Shown here in pieces: positions 14,374 through 21,092 of a DNA stretch of 21,092 nt. The notes below the pieces were generated by a model. The model did not search any database. It was not told where the DNA came from and worked only from the letters and a program-made list of their open reading frames with translations. The position numbers and the translations under genes were made by a program. Positions within the stretch are counted from its first letter, which is position 1. Every line of letters starts with the position of its first letter. This DNA is from a virus: positions 1 to 21,092 of IMG/VR virus record IMGVR_UViG_3300042479_000196; one strand, written 5' to 3'.

Positions 14374-14790
14374 TCGTAACATCCATATGCTCTTTGCCAA
14401 ATCTAATATTTGATCCTGAGCGTAGTTGGCTATTTCTTTGTGACCTTCGTCTTCAGCAATAGCCATAAGTTCTTCGTATGTTCCTTTAAGTAATTCCAAA
14501 TCATCTTTAACTCCTTCTAAAAATCCATCTGCATCTTCTTCAAAGATGCCTGTGCCTATTTCACTTTGATTTAATACATCTTGTATTTCACAAGGCATAT
14601 AATCATCTAATGTGCGTAGTAGTTCTCCAAGAATATCTATCTGTGCTTGTCGTCTTTCATAGACACCTTGTAGTAACTTATGGTCACTGCGAAAGTTGCG
14701 ACCCAAAATGTTAATGTGCGCTACGTGTGAGCGATAGTAAGCAACAAAGTTATTGTTGAAGGTTTGTGTTAGTATTTCTTGTGTTGTCAT
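14359..14790 (-). CDS. Dps-like ferritin (mini-ferritin)
   Basis: This 143-residue protein matches the Dps family. The four ferroxidase ligands of E. coli Dps (H51, H63, D78, E82) have exact counterparts at H25, H37, D52 and E56, with identical spacing, in HINILGRNF, DH, ID and GE contexts. The Dps C-terminal signature appears as SIWMLRSTLE at 134-143. Members form 12-subunit shells that oxidise iron with peroxide and store it. The Trp next to the first His in most Dps proteins is Ile here, and the N-terminus has no Lys, so the DNA-binding tail of E. coli Dps is absent. Iron or peroxide control is more likely than DNA compaction. The ribosome binding site is weak (GATAAG). Confidence 0.82.
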   Translation of the reverse strand: MTTQEILTQTFNNNFVAYYRSHVAHINILGRNFRSDHKLLQGVYERRQAQIDILGELLRTLDDYMPCEIQDVLNQSEIGTGIFEEDADGFLEGVKDDLELLKGTYEELMAIAEDEGHKEIANYAQDQILDLAKSIWMLRSTLE

Positions 14791-14798
14791 ATCTATAC

Positions 14799-15503
14799 TT
14801 ATCTGTTTATTTGTGCTAGTTCTTCAGGTCTCCAAGGTCTACCTGACATTGGGTTTATTTCCATTCCTCTATAAGGACCTTTAGTAGGTACGGGAGGACC
14901 TAATGGTGCTGAGTAAGTTAGTGCTCCTAATCCTACTCCTGCTTTTGCTATATTGCCTGCATTTTGCATTACCTTTTCTGCGGCAACCTGTCGCATTTTA
15001 TTTGTGTAATCCATTCCTCGTTGCATCATACCAGGAGCTTGCGTTTGTGGTGCAACAGTTGTGGGTGCTGTAACTTGTGCTGGTGATACAGGACCTTTAG
15101 GAAATTGTACTGTATTACTACCCAACTGATTAGCCATTTGATTGAATGCACCTGCACCACCTGTTCCAGTAGCACGTGCGGCTTGTCCAATATTTTGTGC
15201 GGCTTTCCCAGCTTGACTTACTTGTGAGGCTTGTGCTGGTGATATAGGACCTTTATAAGCATCAATAAGTTTTTTTACACCATATGCGGCTGCGGCTGCA
15301 GGAACACCATACTCAAGCACATTCCCTACTGCATTCATACCCATACCTTGTGCTAAACCTGTGTATTCCTCACTACGGTCCATAGGACCTAATCCTTGTT
15401 GAGGAGGAGGACTAGTTTGACTACCAAGATAAGCATTTATTTCCTCATCAGTATAGCCATTTGCTTTTGCTTCGTCTATCTTTGCTTGTAATGTTGGATC
15501 CAT
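14799..15503 (-). CDS. Putative virion/ejection-associated protein, 234 aa
   Basis: The N-terminus contains KIDEAKANGYTDEEINAYLG, a short helical motif (A-x-x-x-G-Y-T/S-D-E-E-I) found at the start of internal virion and injection proteins in several phages. Residues 60-90 are Ala-rich and rather hydrophobic (VPAAAAAYGV), a possible membrane-active helix. KGPISPAQ and KGPVSPAQ form an internal repeat, and the C-terminus is Pro-rich with GRPWRPEEL. The start has AGGAAG upstream and follows the 863-aa gene by one base. A role in the ejected protein set is inferred from context. Confidence 0.72.
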   Translation of the reverse strand: MDPTLQAKIDEAKANGYTDEEINAYLGSQTSPPPQQGLGPMDRSEEYTGLAQGMGMNAVGNVLEYGVPAAAAAYGVKKLIDAYKGPISPAQASQVSQAGKAAQNIGQAARATGTGGAGAFNQMANQLGSNTVQFPKGPVSPAQVTAPTTVAPQTQAPGMMQRGMDYTNKMRQVAAEKVMQNAGNIAKAGVGLGALTYSAPLGPPVPTKGPYRGMEINPMSGRPWRPEELAQINR

Positions 15504-15504
15504 T

Positions 15505-18096
15505 TTATCTTCCTAATATTTCTGCTATTGGCTTAGTCTTCTTCCAAGTTCCTGAATTAGGATCATACTCTGGAATAGGGAACTTTCTATAACCTTCACG
15601 AACCGCGGCAGTTGTTGCACCATTACCTGCAATATATTGGGCACGTTGTTTAGCAATGTTGCCATATACTTCGGATAACGATTGTGATTCTTTACGCCAC
15701 GCTTTATCAAGTTGTAATGCGTTAGTCGCTGGTTGTGTATCAGCCCAATCTCCTTTGTATCTTGCCAAGTCACCACTAAACTGACTTTGTGCCATAGCAT
15801 TGTATGCGCCAAGTGCTGGGACTTTAGTAGGATCAACGTTGCTTTCTCTATTAGCACGTTGTTCAGCATCACTAACTGAACCAGGACCTGCTGTTTGTTT
15901 TAGTGTCGCGGCATTGATACGTTGGTTAGCAATATTGTATTCTTCTAATGCTGTTCTTTCTTGTGATGTTAAATTTAATAATGCTAAACGCTGACTAACT
16001 TCTGCTTCCGGTTTGAATATTCCACCAAAAATATCACGCATAATACTTAATTTCTGATCACCTGGAGCTCCTTGTGCGGCATTGTATAAGCCAAATAGTT
16101 TATTGCTATCAACACCAGGTCTATCAAAGATAGCGAACTGTTGTTTGCGAACTGAACTAACTGTGTCACCCGCTTGTGCTTGTGGGCGAACTTCTTCATC
16201 AAGTATCTTGTTAAAACTTTCACTACGCTTACCTGCAACTTGAATTGCTTCTTTAGTTTGTGCTTCACCAAGTGCGGCATTTTGTCTTTGTTGCCATACG
16301 GGCATTCCTGCTGTTGATACAGGAACATTAGTTGCTGGTGCACCACCTTGTGCTTGTTGTAATCGTTGTTGAGCGGCAGCACGTTCAGTTTGGAATGTTT
16401 GTAGGCTTTTGGCTGCACCGGGTGCACCGGGTTTTAGACGTTTAATCTCTTTGTCAAGGGACTCAATATCACTTTGTGCTCTACGAACTGCTGCCGGATC
16501 AACCGAAGTCGTTGCAACTGTTGTAGTAGCCGCTTGTTGAGGATTCACATATGAAGCCGGCGCTCCACCTTGTTGTCCTGGGAATGCTGGCAACGGTTGT
16601 GGTATAAAGCCTTCACCACCTGCTTTACCTGCACTACCGGCTGCGGCTGCACTATAAACATTTTGAACGTTCTGTGCTGGAGTTGATAAGCCAGTTGCAT
16701 CATAACGAGTTTTACCAGATTGGAAGTAAGTATCACGGGTAACGGGATCGGTAAATACTTGTCCAGTAATAACTTGTGGTTGACCATCAGGCCCTATAAT
16801 AGTTTTCTGCATTAATCCGCCAGCACCTTGTGGCAACAAGAATGATTTGGTTGGCATAGCGGCTGCACTTAATTCTGCAAGTTTTTCTTGACCTATTTTT
16901 TTACCAGTAGCGTCAAATCCTACAATGATATTGCCATTCTTATCACGTCCAGCACTAAACTTTTGACCTTTACTATCAACAGCACTTTCCATTGTTATTG
17001 TAGGATTAATAAGTTCCATTTCTTTCTGTGCTAAATCGTTTAATCCTAAACGAGCAAGTAATATGGCTTTTATATAACTGCCTTCTTTGTTTTTTTCCTT
17101 AAGGTATCTAGCGTAATCTGTAGGTGTCGCTTCAGCAAGTTTTTGATTGGCATCATCTATCCCTTTTTGTTTTTTATAATCATCAAACATAAAGTTTTGC
17201 GCTAATGCTTTGTTGCCTTCACCAGCATTTGGATCAGCAATGATTGTTGCAAAACTATTGCGGCGCTTTGCTGGATCTTTTTCGTTAGCACCATTAATGA
17301 TTGCTTCACGGTATATATCTTCTGTTCTGGCTCCACCTTCGCCTTGACCTTCGGCTATCCTATTATCTTGTGATTGTTGTGCTGCCATACCCATTTGTGC
17401 TAATGTAGGCAATGCTGCCAATCCTGGCACTGCCGGTCTTTGAGCATTAGCAGATACAGTTGGTGGCAAATTGGCTTGATTACTTGCTACTTGTACTCCG
17501 GGGCCTGGAGTTGGAGGTTGTCCAATGTTAGGGGATGGTCTGTTAGCCATCTCAGGACTAATAGGTCCTTGACTTGGCAATTGTTGCATCATTGCGACGG
17601 GTCGTTGCTGATTAGCGACCGGTTGTTGACGATATTGTTGAAACTGTTGTGCGAACTGTTCTTGTTGTGGGCGTAGTTGTTCTTCTGTAGGAGCAACAGG
17701 ACCAATTACAGTTGGTGTTAATGGATTACTGGCACTTAAATCTCTTGCGCTACCCTCAATCTTTACTGTCTGTTCGCCAGTTTGTGGATTAGTTGTAATC
17801 GTTTGTTTTACTGGAGTAGGTTCGGCTGCAGCCTCATCTTGTTGTGTTGCTAATCTTCTACGTAGTGTTTCTTCTGGGTCAGTAAAGAGTTGTGCCGCTT
17901 GATTCATCCTAGCTTGGGCACTGTTCATTCTGTTGTCAAACGCTTGACGAGTTATATCACCATAACCCATTGGCTCTGTGTAACCACCACCACTGGCAAC
18001 CGCTTCATCAGACATAGCCTGTGCTCGTCTGCGTTTACGTTCTTCTTCGTCGGGATCGTAACCAACCCCATAATCCATATAATCATATAGTGCCAT
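15505..18096 (-). CDS. Large Gln/Ala-rich internal virion-like protein, 863 aa
   Basis: This is the longest complete gene here. The N-terminal 110 residues are charged with a DPDEEERKRRR cluster. A long Pro/Gln-rich low-complexity region follows (about 120-230), then a mostly helical body, a beta-like patch (about 360-440, with a GRDKNGNIIVGFDATGKKIG hairpin-like run), a Gly/Ala-rich region around 490-540, and helical C-terminal domains ending KPIAEILGR. No lysozyme or transglycosylase motif is evident. Size, composition and its place between two Ala/Gln-rich genes fit an internal or DNA-ejection protein of podovirus type. The start has AAGGTATAAACA before ATG. It is not homologous to any protein I can name. 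Confidence 0.75.
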   Translation of the reverse strand: MALYDYMDYGVGYDPDEEERKRRRAQAMSDEAVASGGGYTEPMGYGDITRQAFDNRMNSAQARMNQAAQLFTDPEETLRRRLATQQDEAAAEPTPVKQTITTNPQTGEQTVKIEGSARDLSASNPLTPTVIGPVAPTEEQLRPQQEQFAQQFQQYRQQPVANQQRPVAMMQQLPSQGPISPEMANRPSPNIGQPPTPGPGVQVASNQANLPPTVSANAQRPAVPGLAALPTLAQMGMAAQQSQDNRIAEGQGEGGARTEDIYREAIINGANEKDPAKRRNSFATIIADPNAGEGNKALAQNFMFDDYKKQKGIDDANQKLAEATPTDYARYLKEKNKEGSYIKAILLARLGLNDLAQKEMELINPTITMESAVDSKGQKFSAGRDKNGNIIVGFDATGKKIGQEKLAELSAAAMPTKSFLLPQGAGGLMQKTIIGPDGQPQVITGQVFTDPVTRDTYFQSGKTRYDATGLSTPAQNVQNVYSAAAAGSAGKAGGEGFIPQPLPAFPGQQGGAPASYVNPQQAATTTVATTSVDPAAVRRAQSDIESLDKEIKRLKPGAPGAAKSLQTFQTERAAAQQRLQQAQGGAPATNVPVSTAGMPVWQQRQNAALGEAQTKEAIQVAGKRSESFNKILDEEVRPQAQAGDTVSSVRKQQFAIFDRPGVDSNKLFGLYNAAQGAPGDQKLSIMRDIFGGIFKPEAEVSQRLALLNLTSQERTALEEYNIANQRINAATLKQTAGPGSVSDAEQRANRESNVDPTKVPALGAYNAMAQSQFSGDLARYKGDWADTQPATNALQLDKAWRKESQSLSEVYGNIAKQRAQYIAGNGATTAAVREGYRKFPIPEYDPNSGTWKKTKPIAEILGR

Positions 18097-18106
18097 TGTT
18101 TATACC

Positions 18107-18820
18107 TTAAAATTTGAAGCCAGCATTAAAGCCTGTTTGAGTAGAACCTTGCGTTCCACCAAAGTTAGCATTATAAGTTGACTGAGGAGTACCATATAAG
18201 CCGGCTAAGTATTTGCTTACTGTATCTAAAGGTATGCCGGCTGCTGTGACACCAGTTCCGGCTGCACCTAATGCTTGACCTAAACTTGATTGCCCATATC
18301 CAGCTAATGCTTGACCGGCTTGTAGTCGTTGTCCGGCAATCTGGCTTTGTAAGTCCGCGGCTGTTTTTGCTTGTAGTGCGGCGTTCTGTCCAGCAAGTTG
18401 TTGTCCTGCTAACGCTTGACGAGCACTACCTAAATTACCACTGCCACCAAACTGTGCTTGTTGTTGTGCTAAGTTTTGCATATATTGTGCTTGTGCTGGA
18501 GCCAGTGCTGATTGTATTTGATTACGTTCGTAGTCTGGACTGAATAAACTTTGTAATCCAGCAACACCTGAGCGTGATGCAGATTCACCAAGTTCTCCTG
18601 CTGTTTGTTGTACTTGTCCTGCTGTACCTGCTAAGTTTTGTGCGGCATTTACCGTACCACCTACATTTTGATTATAAACATCAGTAATGGCTTGTGAACC
18701 TTGCTTGAATGCAGGGATAATGTTCTCTGTTAAAAAGCCAGTTTTTGCTTTGATATCGGCTACTTGTTCTGGTATTAAATCAGGGGTTGTGTATGTTGTT
18801 GAGGCTCCACCGTATGGCAT
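18107..18820 (-). CDS. Putative DNA-ejection/internal protein, 236 aa
   Basis: The start at 18820 (MPYGGASTTY) is preferred: AAGGAAA lies eight bases upstream, whereas the frame open to 18886 has no site. The protein is Ala/Gln/Gly-rich and helical (residues about 100-200: LAQQQAQ, ARQALAGQQLAGQ, GQRLQAGQALAGYG). The last part reads GIPLDTVSKYLAGLYGTPQSTYNANFGGTQGS, a motif I associate with phage injection or head proteins, ending GFKF. Together with the next two genes it forms a probable ejection set. Function inferred. Confidence 0.73.
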   Translation of the reverse strand: MPYGGASTTYTTPDLIPEQVADIKAKTGFLTENIIPAFKQGSQAITDVYNQNVGGTVNAAQNLAGTAGQVQQTAGELGESASRSGVAGLQSLFSPDYERNQIQSALAPAQAQYMQNLAQQQAQFGGSGNLGSARQALAGQQLAGQNAALQAKTAADLQSQIAGQRLQAGQALAGYGQSSLGQALGAAGTGVTAAGIPLDTVSKYLAGLYGTPQSTYNANFGGTQGSTQTGFNAGFKF

Positions 18821-18840
18821 TTTAATTTCCTTATAATATG

Positions 18841-18848
18841 TATTTAGT
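18841..18848 (-). promoter_or_regulatory. TAAATA element (ACTAAATA)
   Basis: ACTAAATA on the minus strand lies in the 49-base gap between the collagen-like gene and the 236-aa gene, 20 bases before the latter's ATG. It is the same variant as before the portal. Confidence 0.3.
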
Positions 18849-18869
18849 GTTTCATTACTATTGACTAAC

Positions 18870-21092
18870 TTACGGGTTATCAACATATGGATTTACAATA
18901 GCATCAACTTGTCGTTGTATTCTATAATAAGTTTCCCAATCGCCTGCTGCCGCTGCCGCTTGTTGTCTAGTAAACCAATCACTACCTAATTGTCTTGTTA
19001 TTTCAGCGTTGATAGGTGATGTTGATGTTGGCGTTGATGTTATTTGTGTTGGTGATACTGGTGCTATCACTGGTAGTTGTCCAACTTTGCTGTAATCAAA
19101 GTTCATAACATTTCTGTTAGCATCAGTGATAGGAACTCGTCTTGTTGCTGGTGCTACTTTAGGTGTTGTGCTTGTCTTACCCAATATCATATCATTGATT
19201 TCTTCCATAGTCAATGGGCGAGCCATTTGCTGTAATCCATATGGTGTGTCTGGCGCATTTGGATTAGTGTTATACAACGTATCGTTGAATGTAGGACCTG
19301 TTTGGAATGCTTTCATTCCCCAATTAAACTTACTCTGTGCAGGATCGTTTGTATTGTAGAATGCACTTGGTCTAATAAAGCCTGGATTTAAGTATCCTAA
19401 GTTAGTTGGTGTTGTTGGTGGAATAAATCGTGTAGCGCCTGTAGCCGCTGTAGCCCCAGTAGTTCCGGTAGCGCCTGTAGCCGCTGTAGCACCTGTTGCG
19501 GCACTTGCTCCTGTTGCGGCTGACGCTCCACTACTACCAGAAGCACCACTACTTCCTGATGCTCCAGATGATCCTGATGCTCCACTTGCGCCCGATGCTC
19601 CACTTGCGCCCGATGCTCCACTTGCTCCACTTGCTCCGCTACTTCCGGATGCTCCACTTGCTCCCGATGATCCTGATGCTCCACTTGCTCCGCTACTTCC
19701 GGACGCTCCTGAGCTTCCTGACGCACCTTTAGTGCCACTTGCGCCCACGGTGCCCGAAGCACCAACTGTTCCACTTGCACCCACAGTTCCTGATGCACCT
19801 ACTGTGCCCGAAGCACCAACTGTTCCACTTGCACCCACAGTTCCTGATGCACCTACGGTTCCTGTAGCACCAGAGGCTGCACCCGATGATCCACTGGCTG
19901 CTCCTGTTGATCCACTTGCTCCTGTTGCGGCGCCTGTTGCACCCGATGCGGCTGAAGTTGCACCACTCGCGGCTCCAGTAGCCCCACTGGTTGCTCCAAC
20001 TGTTCCGCTTGCCCCTACTGTTCCTGTAGCACCTACTACACCTGATGCCCCACTTGTTGCACCTGTTGCGGCTCCAGTAGCACCACTGGCTGCTCCTGTT
20101 GCTCCTGTTGCGGCTGTTGTTGCGCCACTTGCACCTGTAGTTAGTTTTAATGCCGCATCAATATCTTTTTGACTTACGCCATATGTTTCCATTGCTTCAG
20201 CAAGTTGTTGCGCTGTAGGATTACCTGCCATAAATGTTCTAATGGCTTCGTAGTAAGCATCCATACCTTGATTGTTTCTGGCATAGGCTGCACCTGGGCT
20301 ATCATCACTTGACGCGGCACTACTTGCGCCTACTGCGCTACTTGCTCCTACAGCACTGCTTGCTCCAACTGTTCCAGTAGCACCAACGACGGGTCCAGTT
20401 GCGCCTGTATCTCCACCACCGCCTGTATTCTCACCACCGATTGTAGTTGTTGGTGTGCCACCGCTACCTATTACAACTGGGCCTGTGTCTGTTACAACAT
20501 TAGTATCTCTGTCACGCTTTGCTGTAACAACTATTTCAGGAATGTTATTTGGATCGGTATTAGTTGTAAGTGCGGCAGCCGCAATTCTTAGCGCATCTTG
20601 GTCCGCTTGTGGTAAGTTGTTTATTGACGCATTATTTGGATCGTTGATGAATGTAGCAATAGCAACTTTAGATGGATCAGTTGCATCTGCTTTAGTAGTG
20701 CCTGCTGTAGGATTTAACAATGATAATAGATAGGCTACTGCCCCGTGTCCTATTACATCAAGTGCTGCCGCTATAGCAGGAATAAACGCCAATGCTGTAT
20801 CTACCGTTGGGTTACTATTGATTTGGTCTAACTTAGTTTGGAAGTCATTCACCAAACTATCTACATTTGTATTGTTTGCTTGATTTACAAAATCGTTATT
20901 GACTAAATCAGTAGGTGTTACTGCACCAGTTGTAGAACCTGTATCTATTGTAGTTGAACCAGTTCCACCTGTTATTGTATCAGTAGGAATGACAGGTCCT
21001 GTGTCTAATCCTGTTGTATCTGTGATGTTACCTGTTGTAATCTCAGCCGGCGTAACTGCACCTGTTGTTACATTATTAGTATTGCCACTACC
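18870..21092 (-). CDS. Collagen-like virion protein, 5' end outside the window
   Basis: The reading frame is open to the window edge: 740 codons are visible and the true start is beyond 21092. A TTG at 20855 is an internal codon. The visible N-terminal part is Thr/Gly/Asn-rich with two copies of TTGAVTP. A hydrophobic Ala-rich stretch follows ([22 protein letters not shown] split by charges), then EIVVTAKR, which resembles a TonB-box-like sequence. From about 20138 down to 19436 lies a run of roughly 78 Gly-Ala-Ser/Thr triplets, a collagen-like region; a shorter Gly-rich block lies near 20310-20415. The C-terminal 160 residues are globular, with [11 protein letters not shown] and [20 protein letters not shown]. 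Probably a trimeric virion fibre-like or ejected protein. Confidence 0.82.
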   Translation of the reverse strand, partial: GSGNTNNVTTGAVTPAEITTGNITDTTGLDTGPVIPTDTITGGTGSTTIDTGSTTGAVTPTDLVNNDFVNQANNTNVDSLVNDFQTKLDQINSNPTVDTALAFIPAIAAALDVIGHGAVAYLLSLLNPTAGTTKADATDPSKVAIATFINDPNNASINNLPQADQDALRIAAAALTTNTDPNNIPEIVVTAKRDRDTNVVTDTGPVVIGSGGTPTTTIGGENTGGGGDTGATGPVVGATGTVGASSAVGASSAVGASSAASSDDSPGAAYARNNQGMDAYYEAIRTFMAGNPTAQQLAEAMETYGVSQKDIDAALKLTTGASGATTAATGATGAASGATGAATGATSGASGVVGATGTVGASGTVGATSGATGAASGATSAASGATGAATGASGSTGAASGSSGAASGATGTVGASGTVGASGTVGASGTVGASGTVGASGTVGASGTVGASGTKGASGSSGASGSSGASGASGSSGASGASGSSGASGASGASGASGASGASGASGSSGASGSSGASGSSGASAATGASAATGATAATGATGTTGATAATGATRFIPPTTPTNLGYLNPGFIRPSAFYNTNDPAQSKFNWGMKAFQTGPTFNDTLYNTNPNAPDTPYGLQQMARPLTMEEINDMILGKTSTTPKVAPATRRVPITDANRNVMNFDYSKVGQLPVIAPVSPTQITSTPTSTSPINAEITRQLGSDWFTRQQAAAAAGDWETYYRIQRQVDAIVNPYVDNP
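19751..19858. repeat. 54-bp tandem repeat in the collagen-like gene
   Basis: Two adjacent 54-base units (19751-19804 and 19805-19858) differ by one base near the end. Each encodes six Gly-x-y triplets (GASGTV three times). Shorter 18-base and 9-base periodicities continue on both sides across about 19436-20138, so copy number is likely to vary in frame. Confidence 0.88.

Noticed and set aside
18820-19120. A start for the collagen-like gene at TTG 20855
   Set aside because: The frame is open upstream to the window edge with similar Thr/Gly/Asn composition and no ribosome binding site at the TTG. The gene is treated as partial.
19500-19900. CRISPR-like regular repeats
   Set aside because: The repeats are continuous without spacers, in frame and encode Gly-x-y triplets, so they are coding repeats.
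19732-20172. Plus-strand ORF of 146 codons made of Pro/Ala/Val triplets
   Set aside because: It is the antisense shadow of the collagen-like repeat; a 3-base periodic GC-rich repeat keeps all frames open. No ribosome binding site or non-repeat sequence.
1-21092. tRNA genes, integrase, attachment sites or insertion sequences
   Set aside because: None were recognised on reading either strand; the window is wholly phage late genes.

Overview
The window is part of a tailed bacteriophage genome: the packaging, head and virion-protein module. No ribosomal, tRNA, integrase or host metabolic genes were seen. All but one of the genes lie on the minus strand, so transcription runs from high to low coordinates. 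The DNA is AT-rich, genes are separated by a few bases or overlap (ATGA, TAATG, TTGA junctions), and most starts have an AAGGA-type ribosome binding site. The capsid protein resembles the SU10-type (DUF5309) family. Together with the 760-residue portal, the small Lys/Gly-rich proteins of kinds I know from aquatic phages, and the absence of any tail-tube or sheath gene here, this suggests a podovirus-like phage of an aquatic bacterium. The host cannot be named from the sequence.

Read in the direction of transcription, the layout is as follows. (1) 21092-14799: a partial collagen-like virion protein that runs off the window edge, then three Ala/Gln-rich proteins (236, 863 and 234 aa) that look like internal or DNA-ejection proteins. 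(2) 14790-12671: an accessory island with a Dps-like ferritin, a GNAT-like acetyltransferase (the only plus-strand gene) and a GT4-type glycosyltransferase. (3) 12656-9246: a DNA-binding-like protein with a GRPKG motif (possible small terminase), a run of basic microproteins (one with an EF-hand loop, one DUF6321-like), and two repeat-rich structural proteins. (4) 9186-6238: a conserved hypothetical, a 99-aa protein coupled to the large terminase subunit, the terminase itself, and a small Cys/His protein. (5) 6241-324: a 211-aa protein starting at TTG, the portal, two small hypotheticals, a scaffold-like protein, and the major capsid protein, closed by a strong UUCG-loop terminator. (6) 303-1: an intergenic stretch with two possible sigma70-type promoters, then the first codons of another gene that leaves the window.

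Together the genes describe virion assembly: capsid and scaffold build the procapsid around the portal, the terminase fills it, and the Ala/Gln-rich and collagen-like proteins are probably carried inside or on the particle. The island in (2) looks like cargo rather than core assembly machinery. The most interesting observations are the Dps-like protein, which keeps all four ferroxidase ligands at exact spacing; a 46-residue protein with a canonical EF-hand loop; and a recurrent TAAATA element, twice as the T4-late-type TATAAATA, in nearly every real intergenic gap.
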